A stretch of 64,000 bases of DNA from Symsagittifera roscoffensis (GCF_963678635.1 NW_026971160.1:30567-94566), one strand, 5' to 3'. Positions 52,053 to 62,940 are shown, counted from the first letter of the stretch. Program-made: numbers and translations. Notes: generated by a model from the sequence alone, not told the origin.

Positions 52053-53515
52053 TTCAGCCACAAAGTCAGTCAGTCAATTCATCTAAATCACAAAAATCAC
52101 GTAAATCGCGAAAATGACGCAAATCAAATATTCAAGAGGTACAAGCCGATGAAATTATTGATCTGTACGCAGTCATCCCAACCGAAGGAACAGTGCTAAC
52201 TTATATGAAAATCAGATTAGCGCCAAGCCTTCCAAGAAGAGTACTGATTGACACAGGAGCATGTGCAAACGTAATTTCGAAACAAACATTTGATGAAATT
52301 AAAAACGAAAAAACACTATTCGCACCCTATAAAACGGCAAAATCAAACCTAAAGCAAGTGCGAATGGCAGGAGGCCAACTGGTGTCAATTGAAACTGAAG
52401 TAACCATTGAATTTCATATGGCAGATATGAACTTTACGGAAACGTTCCTAGTGCTGAATTCAGCGAATTCAACGATCCTGGGAAACCCTTTCTTTAAAAA
52501 ACACCATATACATGTCTGCTCAAAATACAATCTACTTCACTTTCCAGATTTGACACTCCAAATCAACGAAATTAAACCCGCCAATGCACCTAGACGCACC
52601 AACCGAGTGAAAAAATTTCCTCTTGTTCTCACCAAGAAACAAATAATTGCACCTCATCAAACAGTCATAATCGAGTGCCAATTACAAGATATCCCGACTG
52701 ACATGGAAAAAACGACAGGAATCGTAGTCCCATCACAGGAACTCGAAGAAAAATGCGAATTAGCAGTAACCTCATCAATAAATGAAGTTAACAAACAAAA
52801 TATCGTCTATGTCACGGCATTTAACATGACAGAACATAACTTAACGTTGCCTTTTAAAACCGAAATCGAAAAATTTTCGATACTCACGCTAACCGAATAC
52901 GAAAATTTAATACAGATCGAGCCGCAAACTTTGGCATTAGCGAAAATGAACCAGCCGGATAATGTCGAACTCGGAATTAACGAAATAATTTCGCAAAAAA
53001 CAAGCCCTTCATTAGGATCAGAACAAAAACCACCACCTGAATACGAGAAATTTTGGTTCCCGACGCCCGAAACGTGCCCTAACCCGGAATCACTTCCCAG
53101 TATCCAAAGGGAAATTTACGACCAAATCCTCTACTTTCAAGGTCTTGAGAAAATTGAACCAAAAAATAACATTCATGACCGGATGACCTTTTTGAGTAAC
53201 TTTCAGTGGGAGAATTCAGTGTTGACAAATGACCAAAGGTCAGAAGTAGAACATTTGCTGATCGAATATGCGGATATATTTGCCAAACACAGATTTGACG
53301 TGGGTTATAATTCCGACCTAAAGATCAAGTTGACACCCGAACATCAACGCCCACTGTACACTCAAGGACCACCTACGCCCATCCAACTAAGGAATGAACT
53401 GACGGTTGAATTAGCTCTGATGCACTACTTTGGACTTATAACAACACTGTCACATTCTAAATACAGTAGTCCGTTGTTTGCACATAGAAAGCCATCTGGA
53501 AAATTGCGATGTTGA
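52053..53515 (+). CDS. pol: Element B Pol, first segment: protease and start of RT
   Basis: The minus-one frame relative to Gag. After TGA 52115-52117 it is open to TGA 53513-53515. It contains retropepsin LIDTGACANVIS (about 52239), a spacer, and the N-terminal fingers of RT up to SPLFAHRKPSGKLR. There the reading frame shifts by one base relative to the following segment, with a 7-nt overlap and no slippery sequence, so it reads as an indel. Confidence 0.85.
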
Positions 53516-56220
53516 TTGACCTCCGGCGTATCAATCATTCAATCAAAACGGACTATAAAAATAGCAATTTTCCAATATCAAACATGACCGATGCATCAAA
53601 CCACTTTGCCGGAAAGAGTTTGTTTACTAAATTGGACTGCTCACAAGCATACCATTGTGTGCAAATGGCAGATGACCTTTCGGTCCAACTCTTGGCATTT
53701 AACTTCGGGTCGCGGACGTACGCCTATAAATGCCTAGCCCAAGGTCTAAGTAAATCTGTCACGGCATTCAGTTCGTTCATCCGTCACTATCTCGATCCAT
53801 GCCTAGCAGCTGATCTGTGTACCCAATTCATGGATGATATAGGAAGTGAGGTGAATAGTTATCAGGAACTAATCCCCACACTAAAGAAAAATTTCGAATG
53901 CATCCGAAAATCAGGTCTAAAACTCTCATCTAAGAAATGCGAAATAGGAACGCAAAGGATGAAGTTCCTAGGAAATGTAGTGACACCACAAGAAGTTACG
54001 CCAGAGGAAGCAAAAATTTCTACATTCCTGAGCAAAATAAAAATGCCTAGAACCGTGAAACAAGTAAAGAGACTCATTGGGTTTGTACAGCTTTTTAGGA
54101 ACTACATGCCGAGTCTTGGTGAAAAACTAATACCTTTTTATAAGCTGCTGAAAAAACAGACCGATTTTGAAATAACGGAAGATCACTATAAAAACCTTGA
54201 AACTCTAAAAGCAGACTTGATAAAAGTGACCACGTTGACACTCAGACTACCCAAGCCAGGACTGCAGTATGTCATACTGTGCGATGCCAGCTACCACGGT
54301 ACCGGATTTGTGCTGATGGTCGAAGACTATGTAAAAAACGAGAAAAACGAAGAAGTGAAGACGTACGCACCCGTCTCGTTCGGCTCTCGACTGTTTAATA
54401 CAGCACAGCTAAAATTCTCAATCTATTACAAAGAATTTCTAGCCTTGTATTTCGCACTTGATCATTTCTCGCACTACATCTGGGGATCAGTCAAACCAGT
54501 GATTGTATTAACAGATAATAGAAGTCTGACGCAATTCTTTCAGGCAAAAACCATACCGCCATCAGTGTGGAATTTCCTGGACCGAGTACTGTCTTTCAAC
54601 ATCATAATCGCCCACATCCCAGGAAAAGCAAACTACGCAGCAGACTTCTTGTCCAGGATGCAAACGGACACATCGGCATCTCTCTCACTAAAACTGACAG
54701 ACAAAATACCAGTCAGGGAAATTTATGTTGACACAACCGCAAGAGTACCAGATGCATCGCTTAACCTGGTTCAATCTATCGATGAGGCATTTTCTGAAAC
54801 AGAACAAGTCGATGAAGCTCTAGTAGCAAACCTGCAAAGATTAGGACTTTACCAAGCATACCTCGACAAACAAACAACTTGCGATAATCAAGGAACAATA
54901 GAACCTAAGGCGCTTGTAATGCTGAAGAGGCCCATGATGAATGCGATCGAGTATCCAGATCCAGCAGAGAACCACATTGAACTAAACTCCAAAAATGAGC
55001 CAATTGACAGGAAAAAGGAACAACAACAAGATACTGACATCGAAGAAGTAAAGAAGTGGATAAGAACAGGCGAAATACCAGATCTTACGTATGCGAATAG
55101 CAGACTAATGAAGTACGCAAAGCAATTTAATCGACTTGTCATTGAAGACGAAAACCTTCTCCGCAACTTCTACGACGATACTGGTAAAATAAAACATAAA
55201 CAGTTCTGCGTACCAAAACACATGTGGAACGAAACCCTATACAGAGTCCACAATTCGATGACAGGAGGACAAATTGGTATGACACGAACCACAGAGGAAT
55301 TCAGAAGGAGATTCTATTTTCCCGGATTCTCGGAGTTTCTGGTCAACACAGTCAAAAACTGTTTAACGTGCCCGCAGCTTAAGAATGCGTCCAGTAAACA
55401 TCAAACACCGCCACTTCAACCACTTTCATCATTACAGTCATACCCAGGAGACATGATGCAAATTGATATAGTCGGCCCGTTAAAGTCACCGGTGTACAAA
55501 TTCGTCCTCACTGGAATTGACGTTTTTTCAAAATACTTATTCGCAGCACCAATGACGAACGCAAGTGCTGACACGGTCGCAGGAGAACTGACGAAAATGT
55601 TTTTTATACACAGCTATGTACCAAAAAGGATACTCTCGGACCTGGGAAGTGTATTTACGTCCAAGTTAATTCACGAACTCACAGGCCTCCTAGACATCCA
55701 AATCGGTCATGCAACGCTGAAACACCCACAAACCATCGGACTGGTGGAAAGATCCCATGGAGCACTGAAGAGGATTCTCAAACATAACACTGACGCCCAA
55801 TGGACAGATTGGCACCGTTATGTACCCCTTGGGACTTTCATACACAATACGTCATACTACTCGTCAATCGGCTGTTGTCCGAGCACCATCTTTCACGGGA
55901 GAGAGCCTACCAAACCGCTTGATCTCAGATTTTCGACCAAAGCATTGCAAATTGCTACGGCGGACGCCGACTTTGTAACTGCGCTACAAGACGCGATGCT
56001 CGAAAAATTCAAGGAGACGAAAGACAACATCGTGTCATCATACCACAGATACCGAGGATACTACGACCAGAAAGCACTAGCCCAGCCGCTAGTACTTCAC
56101 TCGTTTTGCCTTCTCCTCAACCCCCTTCTGACCAATCAGTCTGATAACAGGAATAAGTCACTCCAAGTATGGTTCCCCTGTATAGAGTTGAACATGTGCT
56201 CACTAACAGCAATTATATAG
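53509..56220 (+). CDS. pol: Element B Pol, second segment: RT, RNase H, integrase
   Basis: The frame opens within RT at LIDLRRINHS and continues with FTKLDCSQAYH (about 53626), catalytic FMDDIGSE (about 53828; Phe instead of the usual Tyr), RNase H CDASYHGTGF (about 54280) and TDNRS. The integrase zinc finger has the usual second His replaced (GGQIG), with NCLTC intact. The DDE core shows MQIDIVGP, ILSDLGSVF and GLVERSHGALK. The frame shifts near 56175, so the last about 15 residues are out of frame; the true C-terminal module continues in 56169-57359. Confidence 0.9.
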   Translation: MLIDLRRINHSIKTDYKNSNFPISNMTDASNHFAGKSLFTKLDCSQAYHCVQMADDLSVQLLAFNFGSRTYAYKCLAQGLSKSVTAFSSFIRHYLDPCLAADLCTQFMDDIGSEVNSYQELIPTLKKNFECIRKSGLKLSSKKCEIGTQRMKFLGNVVTPQEVTPEEAKISTFLSKIKMPRTVKQVKRLIGFVQLFRNYMPSLGEKLIPFYKLLKKQTDFEITEDHYKNLETLKADLIKVTTLTLRLPKPGLQYVILCDASYHGTGFVLMVEDYVKNEKNEEVKTYAPVSFGSRLFNTAQLKFSIYYKEFLALYFALDHFSHYIWGSVKPVIVLTDNRSLTQFFQAKTIPPSVWNFLDRVLSFNIIIAHIPGKANYAADFLSRMQTDTSASLSLKLTDKIPVREIYVDTTARVPDASLNLVQSIDEAFSETEQVDEALVANLQRLGLYQAYLDKQTTCDNQGTIEPKALVMLKRPMMNAIEYPDPAENHIELNSKNEPIDRKKEQQQDTDIEEVKKWIRTGEIPDLTYANSRLMKYAKQFNRLVIEDENLLRNFYDDTGKIKHKQFCVPKHMWNETLYRVHNSMTGGQIGMTRTTEEFRRRFYFPGFSEFLVNTVKNCLTCPQLKNASSKHQTPPLQPLSSLQSYPGDMMQIDIVGPLKSPVYKFVLTGIDVFSKYLFAAPMTNASADTVAGELTKMFFIHSYVPKRILSDLGSVFTSKLIHELTGLLDIQIGHATLKHPQTIGLVERSHGALKRILKHNTDAQWTDWHRYVPLGTFIHNTSYYSSIGCCPSTIFHGREPTKPLDLRFSTKALQIATADADFVTALQDAMLEKFKETKDNIVSSYHRYRGYYDQKALAQPLVLHSFCLLLNPLLTNQSDNRNKSLQVWFPCIELNMCSLTAII

Positions 56221-57359
56221 TAAGGAAAGTCGGAACCAATCACACGCAGTGTGTACACAGAATTCGCCTCCGATCGATTCGACCACAGCATCAACCAGAA
56301 GACATTGACCCAATCGATGAGGCTCAATTCGTGGTAGATCCGTCACTAAGCAAGTACCGCAGTGAGCCAGGACTATTTGATTACTACCTACCTAGACTGC
56401 TTGACGACGTTCAACCGCAACACGACAGCGAAATCCAACAAGCAACTCCAACTACCATCCGCTTATCAATACCAATAGGAGGACCACTGCCACCGGCACC
56501 ACCGCCTCCAGTAGCACTTCCAGTACCGCCACTAGTAGTGCTACCTCCACCACCGCTACCAGCACCACCACCACGTGAGCCACCATTGCCAATAGTGCCA
56601 CCACGACTGCCATCTCCACCTGACACCGAACTGGATCCAATCAATCCACCAGGGCTTGAGCAACAGGACACACCCCTCGGAGAAGATCACATGGACGGAG
56701 CAGGAGCGGCAGAAACAGGTGGTATTGCACAAGGACGCGACGAAACTGCCGAGGAACAACTCGTACAAGAACCACCGAAAACGAGACGCAAAGCAGCAGC
56801 CATAGCACGTGACAGGATTTATGGACAAACTCGATTCAGCAACGACGTACGATACAACCCAATACCACCTCGGGAGAAGCACCCTCGCAAATATGGTCTG
56901 CGCACAGTAGATGGACACGAAGTCGCTCCAGTTACCTTTAGCCCAAGATCTACACGGAAAGAAAACCAGGCAAAAATACGACAAGCAGCTGAGGCGAATG
57001 AGTTATTCCCTCCAAGGGAACAAAAGAAGAGCATCATAAAAAGCAGCCTTAACCGCACAAAACAGGCACTGAGGCCCAACGATGAAGCCGGCAGCAGCAA
57101 AGATTCAATGAATACAATTCAAGAAACAAATATCATATTTGGCACAGGAGATCTGTTGCATTTCCCTGGCCCTAGAGCCCATTGCGTCTCGAGTGATTTC
57201 CAAATGAGCGCAGGAATAGCACAGCAGATCTGCGAGGCCTACCCAACTCTACAGCCTACGTTAAAGTCGATCGAAACACCACAAGTTGGGGCCTCAGTTT
57301 CAATGCACATTCCTTCTCAAAACAAATCATTATTCAATTTAGTGACAAAAACGCAATAG
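56169..57359 (+). CDS. Element B Pol C-terminal module, Pro-rich linker and N-terminal half of a macrodomain
   Basis: Residues about 1-45 (PLYRVEHVLTNSNYIVRKVG...VHRIRLR) are the GPY-type chromatin-side end of integrase, so this segment belongs to Pol. Residues about 95-170 are a proline-rich linker; basic and disordered sequence follows. From about 57127 a macrodomain begins: GTGDLLHF, AHCVSSDFQMSAGIA, LVTKTQ. It is cut by TAG 57357-57359. The ATG at 56169 is internal, not a real start. Alternative: a separate downstream protein, but the upstream homology argues for fusion to Pol. Confidence 0.8.
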   Translation: MVPLYRVEHVLTNSNYIVRKVGTNHTQCVHRIRLRSIRPQHQPEDIDPIDEAQFVVDPSLSKYRSEPGLFDYYLPRLLDDVQPQHDSEIQQATPTTIRLSIPIGGPLPPAPPPPVALPVPPLVVLPPPPLPAPPPREPPLPIVPPRLPSPPDTELDPINPPGLEQQDTPLGEDHMDGAGAAETGGIAQGRDETAEEQLVQEPPKTRRKAAAIARDRIYGQTRFSNDVRYNPIPPREKHPRKYGLRTVDGHEVAPVTFSPRSTRKENQAKIRQAAEANELFPPREQKKSIIKSSLNRTKQALRPNDEAGSSKDSMNTIQETNIIFGTGDLLHFPGPRAHCVSSDFQMSAGIAQQICEAYPTLQPTLKSIETPQVGASVSMHIPSQNKSLFNLVTKTQ

Positions 57360-57554
57360 TTCAAAAAACCGTCCTATTAAGACCTCACACGCAGCCTCCG
57401 CTGCATGAAGAAACAGCTAATCGAGCAAGGGATAAAACAAATTGCACTTCCCAAGATAGGATGTGGACTGGATAAACTACAAGATTATTCAGTTTTTAAC
57501 ATAATTTTCGACGTTTTGCGAAAAACAGACATCAAAGTCTTCATATACGTTTAA
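57127..57554 (+). pseudogene. TARG1/OARD1-like macrodomain (ADP-ribose hydrolase family), interrupted
   Basis: Macrodomains bind ADP-ribose, and the TARG1/OARD1 group removes it from proteins. The same reading frame runs from GDLLHF to TAA 57552-57554, interrupted by TAG 57357-57359 and TAA 57378-57380. Family marks in order: GDL; AHCVSSDF followed by AGIA (ligand loop); LVTK, where the Lys aligns with the catalytic Lys of human TARG1; then, after the stops, LPKIGCGLDKL, where the Asp aligns with the catalytic Asp; and a C-terminal TDIKVFIYV strand. The length of about 140 residues equals the family. Viral macrodomains (alphavirus, coronavirus, hepatitis E virus) counter host ADP-ribosylation; a similar role here is inference. 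In this copy it cannot be made intact without readthrough. Confidence 0.8.
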
Positions 57555-57786
57555 CAACATCATAACCACCAGGCGGATGTGTAAATAGTCACACACACCA
57601 AAGTATTGTAAAAAAAAACGATGATAACGTGTCTATTTCCGAAAGCAGTTATAAAATATCAAAAATGATTTTGATGTAAACTCCTCACATCCTGCACAAA
57701 CACAATTCTGAAATGACACTATGAGACCAACGATCCTAAAATTAACATCCAGGCACACTGAAAACAACTCAATCAACAATTGTAAC

Positions 57787-58158
57787 GCAACAAAATAGTT
57801 CTTCGAGAAAAAAAAATTCGGATCATGCCAGGACCAGGCCCAAGAAAATGCTAAGAACATTGAGACTTTGGAACAGTACTCAATGGCACTTACGGATTAT
57901 GTATCAGAAATCGAAACATCGAGTAACGAGAAGTTCTTTGCGATATCAAACGAGTTGTCTGAAATTAGAGCAATTCAACAACAAACCATCAAAAACCAAA
58001 ACAGGAACTGGAAAATACTCGAAGAACAATTTGACGCAATCCAAGGCAATTTCCACATCTTGCGAGATTGCACACAAACACTGTTCTCGAACCAACAGAT
58101 CAATTTCAACTTCAGCATCACTACTAAACGTTATCTATGCAGATATAACCAGCTATAA
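57787..58158 (+). pseudogene. env: Element B Env, N-terminal coiled-coil segment
   Basis: An open frame after TAG 57796 (first ATG 57868) gives a long amphipathic helix with heptad spacing (about 57868-58100), as in the stalk of class I-type fusion proteins. It stops being coherent near 58110-58130, where coherence passes to the next frame (57848-59008), implying a one-base frameshift. Signal peptide and receptor-binding parts are not evident upstream. Confidence 0.5.
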
Positions 58159-59008
58159 AGCCGCACTTTATGCCTTTAAGACAAATGTCTTAAACTCCAT
58201 ACCGACTCTGCTGGACCAAAGACTACCGATGTCTCTTGTTCCGCGAGAATCCTTGTTGGCGGTCATAGACGCAGTATACAAAAGCCAAAAGGAGGAGAAT
58301 CACCGATTGACACTTGCGATACCGCCAAGCGATATCCACTCATACTATGACGCGAAACTGCTTCGCGATGTCACAACAATTGAGGAAGGACTTCTGCTCA
58401 ACCTCGCAATACCGTACGCTTCGAGTCAAACAGCCTTCCAGATCTACCGGGCCCATGTGATACCTATGCCACAAGGTGACCCAACTGAAGCCATCAAATG
58501 GGTTACTGAAGGATCATATCTGGCAATCTCAGAGGACTCTATGGAAACGACAGTTCTGACAGAAGACCAGTACGCCAATTGTTTGGGAAGCTCAACATAC
58601 CGGATCTGCCATCAAACAATGGAGACACATCTTGGCCAGTCGTCATGCCTAGCCACACTATATTTTCATTCAATAATGACGGCATTGCAAGTGTGCGACA
58701 CGGAAAAGATACTTCTCCCTACGCCGGAGAAAGCTACGAATTTGGGCTACGGGATTTGGCTCATCACATCAGCCAGTGCGTCATTTTCCCTACGAGAGTA
58801 CAGCCTTGAAGAGCTGAACACCCCCAAACGGGAAGATCATGCAGGCTGTAATATTTGTCTGATAACATTAGACTGTGGGACTCAGTTGATCAGCAAATAT
58901 ATAAAAATCAGGCCGGATCTCGCTAGCTGTGACAAACTTCCAGCAAAACGGATTACCGTGAACTTGCCGGACCCCTTGTCGCATCTTCTTTCAGAATTGC
59001 CAGACTAA
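58110..59008 (+). pseudogene. env: Element B Env, ectodomain segment
   Basis: About 290 coherent residues from LLNVIYADITSYKAALYAF to SHLLSELPD and TAA 59006-59008. LPMSLVPRESLL, the IP-rich strand LNLAIPYASSQTAFQIYRAHVIPMP, and later paired cysteines follow the pattern of errantivirus/baculovirus F-type Env ectodomains. The frame upstream of about 58110 (from 57848) is out of register with the protein. The stop separates it from its anchor. Confidence 0.6.
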
Positions 59009-59572
59009 ACAGAACTCCCGTATTATGAATCAAAAACAGATGCCGGAGTTAAATTGCTGCGGGAAGAAAAAGCGAAACTGATAGACAGCCCTCACCTGAC
59101 AAAAACAGACCAGCTAAATGACATTGCAAAGCCGATCGCCCATCACATGAGATTACTGAAACCCACCCTAGTGGATAAAATGGAACAGTATGTGCCACTA
59201 AAAATCTCTCTGACGTTAACACTGACAGTCTTCATTGGAAACCTGCTTTTACACGCGTTAGCCATATACCTCTACCACCGGTTTGCCATCTTCAGAAGAT
59301 TGACTCCGAAGTTTCTGAAAGGGCAGGATGGAACCATCGCACTTCGACCGGTGCTCTCAGTAGCAGCATCTGACAGGAAGGCCTTCCAAAAGGAGGGGTC
59401 CAAGCTTCGTGAGAAATACATGGTACTAACACAAGCAGAACTGAATGCCTTTCAAACGCCAACCAACCGATCAAGACTAACCTCAGCCTGCTCCTCAATG
59501 GGGAACATCAGCAGAACACAAGAATCACAGGTTGTCTCGAACGAAACGAAAGAGGAAGAGAGGAGAGCTTAA
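59009..59572 (+). pseudogene. env: Element B Env, membrane anchor and tail
   Basis: Continues the same frame after the TAA. A transmembrane segment (about 59200-59275: ISLTLTLTVFIGNLLLHALAIYLYH) is followed by a basic tail of about 100 residues ending TAA/TAAGCC at 59570-59572. Same-frame continuation supports one broken Env gene rather than two. Confidence 0.6.
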
Positions 59573-60009
59573 GCCAAATTTGACCAGATACTGGCATTGA
59601 CTGAACTCACATTCATAAATCACCCATAAGACTGACTACGTGGCCAAATTAACTTTGACATCGGATTGTCTCACTTCTTATCAGAGACTTGACTTGTCCT
59701 GTTTATACCTAAATCCTTTTAATCATGTATATATTCTGAACAGTTAGGGGCATGCATTTGCGTATATCTGAGTCCTACTATAACTGTGTTCAACATGTTG
59801 AATGTACTTAATTTAGTTCAGAGATTAATAACAATTTGTGTAAATCAATCACTTATAACTATAGCCTTTATATTGAAAAGTACAAATCAATTGCACCTCT
59901 ACGCAAATTACGAATCTAATTAATGCAGTGCTATATTACACCCGGTGCGTGCTAACTCAGGTTCTCCCTTGGTTATTAGCCGTCAGGGAACAATCAACAG
60001 GTGTGTAAG
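59573..60009 (+). other. Element B 3' untranslated region
   Basis: About 440 nt without a frame, between Env and the 3' LTR fragment. No clear polypurine tract immediately before 60010. Confidence 0.5.
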
Positions 60010-60150
60010 TGTCACAGTGCTTCACGCCTATGTTAGTTACTCATTATTAATTACCAAAATTGGTGCGAATTAGACTTAAATATCAATGCCATTATATGTC
60101 AATGACAAAGTGTTAAACTCATATTTACTTAATGCAAACAATCAATTAGA
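60010..60150 (+). repeat. Element B 3' LTR, truncated after 141 bp
   Basis: Matches 49499-49641 except for a 2-bp indel (TGTCACA then GTGC rather than TAGTGC). Similarity stops abruptly after CAATCAATTAGA. A deletion removed the rest of the LTR and any target-site duplication. Confidence 0.85.
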
Positions 60151-60769
60151 GAAAAATTTTCTGAGAAAAAATGACAGGAACCAAGAATAACTGTGCTCCT
60201 GTTTTTACACTTTTATTCTTGGTTCGCATTTTCTGCACAAATGAGCTGTTATAACCTCTTTTCCGAAACAGAAGTTTTCACACTTCGCAAACAACGAAGA
60301 AAAATCGACAAGAAGAGCTTTGACCACCTCAAAAGAGAAGTTCAAAAAAAAGCAATAAAAAACTCTAAAAAACCTCACACTGTGGATTGAAAAATCAGTT
60401 TTCCTAGAATCAGTTTGCTTAATCACTAAGTCACAGCGTTTTATACTATAAGTTTCTGGAACATTTTCTGCAATAATCAACTCTCTAAATGATTCTGGTT
60501 AGTATTTCTATTGCTCTTATTAATTCGGATTATATAACATTTGTTTGTATTTCTAAGTTGAAGTTTCGACATGACGATTTTGCAGAATTTAAAGAGATTA
60601 AAAATCATAAAGGTTAGCAAACTTGTCACACAGCGCCTTTGCTTGAACTAACTAATATTACTACTACTAATGCGTTTGTCCGTTTTCCCATTGTGGAGGG
60701 GTTGCACGTCCGGAAAGCGCGTAAGCAATGAATAGATGATGGCAATCTGAGTAGCATTCAACCCATCAA
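60151..60769. other. Flank without recognised gene
   Basis: AT-rich sequence, no exon or repeat recognised. Confidence 0.4.
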
Positions 60770-61330
60770 ATGCAGGGTAACACGTTTTTCCATGCCATTC
60801 GATCAATGCAGTCTGTGGATTTGAGGCCTAAAATACTCAGGTCTCGTTTAACACAATCGATCCAGCGTTTTCCCTGGGACTGAAACATGTTCTGTTGATT
60901 TTAGCGCATGGTCAAATTTTCTCCGATGAACATGACCACACCATCGTAGTCGCGACCGCACTTGTCCAGATCAACAAGACCTGTCATTTTAATTACTGTT
61001 TCGTTGGTAACTCTGTCTTTATAAGTGACTCACGAACAGCTTTAATATCAGAGTTTTCAAGACAGCTGGATGTTGCCTTGGTCTGTGCCCAAGTTTCAGA
61101 GCAGTACAGATTTGACCGGAGACAAGCTCCGTATATATGACACCTTGTAATCAAGTCAATATCTTTATTCAGCAGTAGAGGCGCAATTTACCGCCATTTC
61201 TTCCAGAAAGCTGCTACTCTGACCGATGATGCACGTATTTCGTAACTTTCAACGGAAATCGTATCGCCCAGATAGCAGAACTCTTTGACAGTACTCAGGG
61301 TTTCAATTTGATTAATCGGTAGAGTAGCAT
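60770..61330 (-). pseudogene. Dead LINE: C-terminal end of non-LTR retrotransposon ORF2
   Basis: The minus strand shows, in order, VKEFCYLGDTIS, WKKWR, IYGACLRSNL, CSETWAQTK and, near the end, GKRWIDCVKRDLSILGL with DRMAW. This is the familiar C-terminal part of LINE reverse transcriptases, after the catalytic domain. Several stops interrupt it and at least one frame change is needed, so it is a fossil. The upstream RT core is not in the window. Confidence 0.75.
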
Positions 61331-61601
61331 TCTCATTTGAATGATAATTGGAAGGATTATTTCATGTTGGACAAACATAATTAGTATTATGTTTAGGTAT
61401 TTTCATCAGGCTACTGCACTTTTAATGCACCCATTAATTACAAGAATTGCTTGAACTAACTTCATTAATTTCTCATTTTAGACAAAAAGTCTTTTACAGA
61501 CAGAATAAACTCATCACAAAAATTATTTTTAAAAAACGAAATGAAAATGCGAATGCTATTTACTGTTAGCCTAAAGACATATCGAGAAAACACACAAAAA
61601 A

Positions 61602-61665
61602 ACAAGGGTAACCGGCTGCTTAGCAAGAATCACATGCTATTCCGACCACGGTGACATAGATAAAC
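61602..61665 (-). repeat. HINE/DINE-1-like fragment
   Basis: A short stretch beginning ACAAGGGTAACCGGCTGC and reaching ATTCCGACCACGGTG, matching one end of the family at 30306-30866. The other end is missing. Confidence 0.4.
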
Positions 61666-62573
61666 GAAATTAAAAAAGTATGGTAAAATTTATTCTCGAG
61701 GCGTTGTCAGACGGGTCAAATAGATGAAAATCTGCAGATGCTGGAGATTATGGCAAAAATATTAGATTTAGATAGCGAAAAAGCATCATTTGTCCAGCTT
61801 TAGCCCAGAGGAGGAGGAGCCTGAGGGATGATGAGGTTCCAAAAAATTAAGGTCAATTTCAAGAACTTTTTATTTAAAAAGTTAATAATGGAAAAGCTTA
61901 AGTAAATAATAATCATGTAGGGGGCTATAACCCAACACACTCGTCGTTTTTGATGCTGCCTTAATTTGCAGATTGTCCAACTTTCAGTTTTTAACGCTTT
62001 TGACTTAACTACATGTAAAATTAAATGACCAGAGACTGGTTGTTCATGCAATTTGATGAGAATCAAGTTTCTCTGTGCGACTGGATAGCGAATTTACAAC
62101 TTTTCGTGGGTTCATGAATTGCCATTTATCGATTCCTTTCTTTACAAATGACATAAGTTAAGTTCAAAGAAAACAGTCACTGATCAATTGAACTTACCAT
62201 GGATTCAGTCAATTGCATTGAAATAGAAGTTTCAATGCACTTTGCTTTGTTCATGCCATTTGATTCGAATTTAACTTCACCGTGCGACTAGACACACAAT
62301 TGGCTAGACACATCTATTCATTTCTTTTCAGCTGGCATGAACCAAGTTCAATGAAAACACTCACTGATCAGTTTAAGCGGTGCATCAAGATAACAAAAAA
62401 ATTTGGACAACCTGCAAATTTATACTCAAGCTAAAAATTAGGCATTTTCAAAAAGTTTTATGAATGCTTTGCTTTCCAGATTTGCGAAAGCAATAAATGA
62501 TGCATGCATTGCGCACGAGACAAAGTGCTTATCTATAAAAAAAGACTTACTCCGGATATACATAGATCGCTCG
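61666..62573. other. Stretch without recognised feature
   Basis: No exon, RNA gene or repeat recognised on either strand. Confidence 0.4.
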
Positions 62574-62666
62574 CGGACTAAATCCCCCAGGATAAAATCC
62601 CACAGGATATAATCCCCCAGGACTAAATCCCCCATAGGACCAAATCCCCCTAGGACAAAATCCGCC
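62574..62666 (+). repeat. Short tandem repeat, block 1
   Basis: Five to six degenerate copies of a roughly 16-bp unit, AGGACTAAATCCCCC, with variants AGGATAAAATCCC and AGGATATAATCCC. Confidence 0.8.
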
Positions 62667-62940
62667 ATGTTTTATTCGCTTTAATGGAAATCAAACTGTA
62701 TACATTATATAATTTCATGTTTCTATTGATTCCATTTATACATGCATCGCCATTTTGACGTGACTTTTTAGCAACTTTAAGATTCCAGCATTCAGTTGAC
62801 TTCCTATAAGAATGAGCTTCGATTGCAAAAATTAAAAAGCCACGTGGCACAGTCAGTACGACAAGTGAATGGAAAACAATGTTGATTCCTTCAGCGTGAG
62901 TTCGAATCCCAAATATGACATTTTGTGCAATTAATGTAAA

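Larger units (their letters stand above)
49499..60150 (+). mobile_element. Element B: env-bearing Ty3/gypsy-like retrotransposon carrying a macrodomain, 3' LTR truncated
   Basis: 5' LTR 49499-49886 (TG...CA). The first 141 bp recur at 60010-60150, differing only by a 2-bp indel, after which the 3' LTR is cut off. A leucine-tRNA-like primer site follows the 5' LTR. In order: intact Gag; a minus-one slippery site; a Pol frame broken by a UGA and two single-base frameshifts; a Pro-rich linker; a macrodomain broken by UAG and UAA; an Env broken by a frameshift and a UAA. Protease, RT, RNase H, integrase order marks it as Metaviridae. Near-identical LTR segments alongside so many breaks suggest it was copied as a defective genome, or that some indels are assembly errors. 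It cannot be active as read. Confidence 0.92.

Noticed and set aside
53505-53515. Programmed frameshift within element B RT
   Set aside because: No slippery heptamer, and the break lies inside a conserved RT motif region; an indel (biological or from assembly) is more likely.
56411-56984. Minus-strand Gly/Val-rich frames opposite the element B linker
   Set aside because: Antisense of the Pro-rich repeat codons; no independent evidence of coding.
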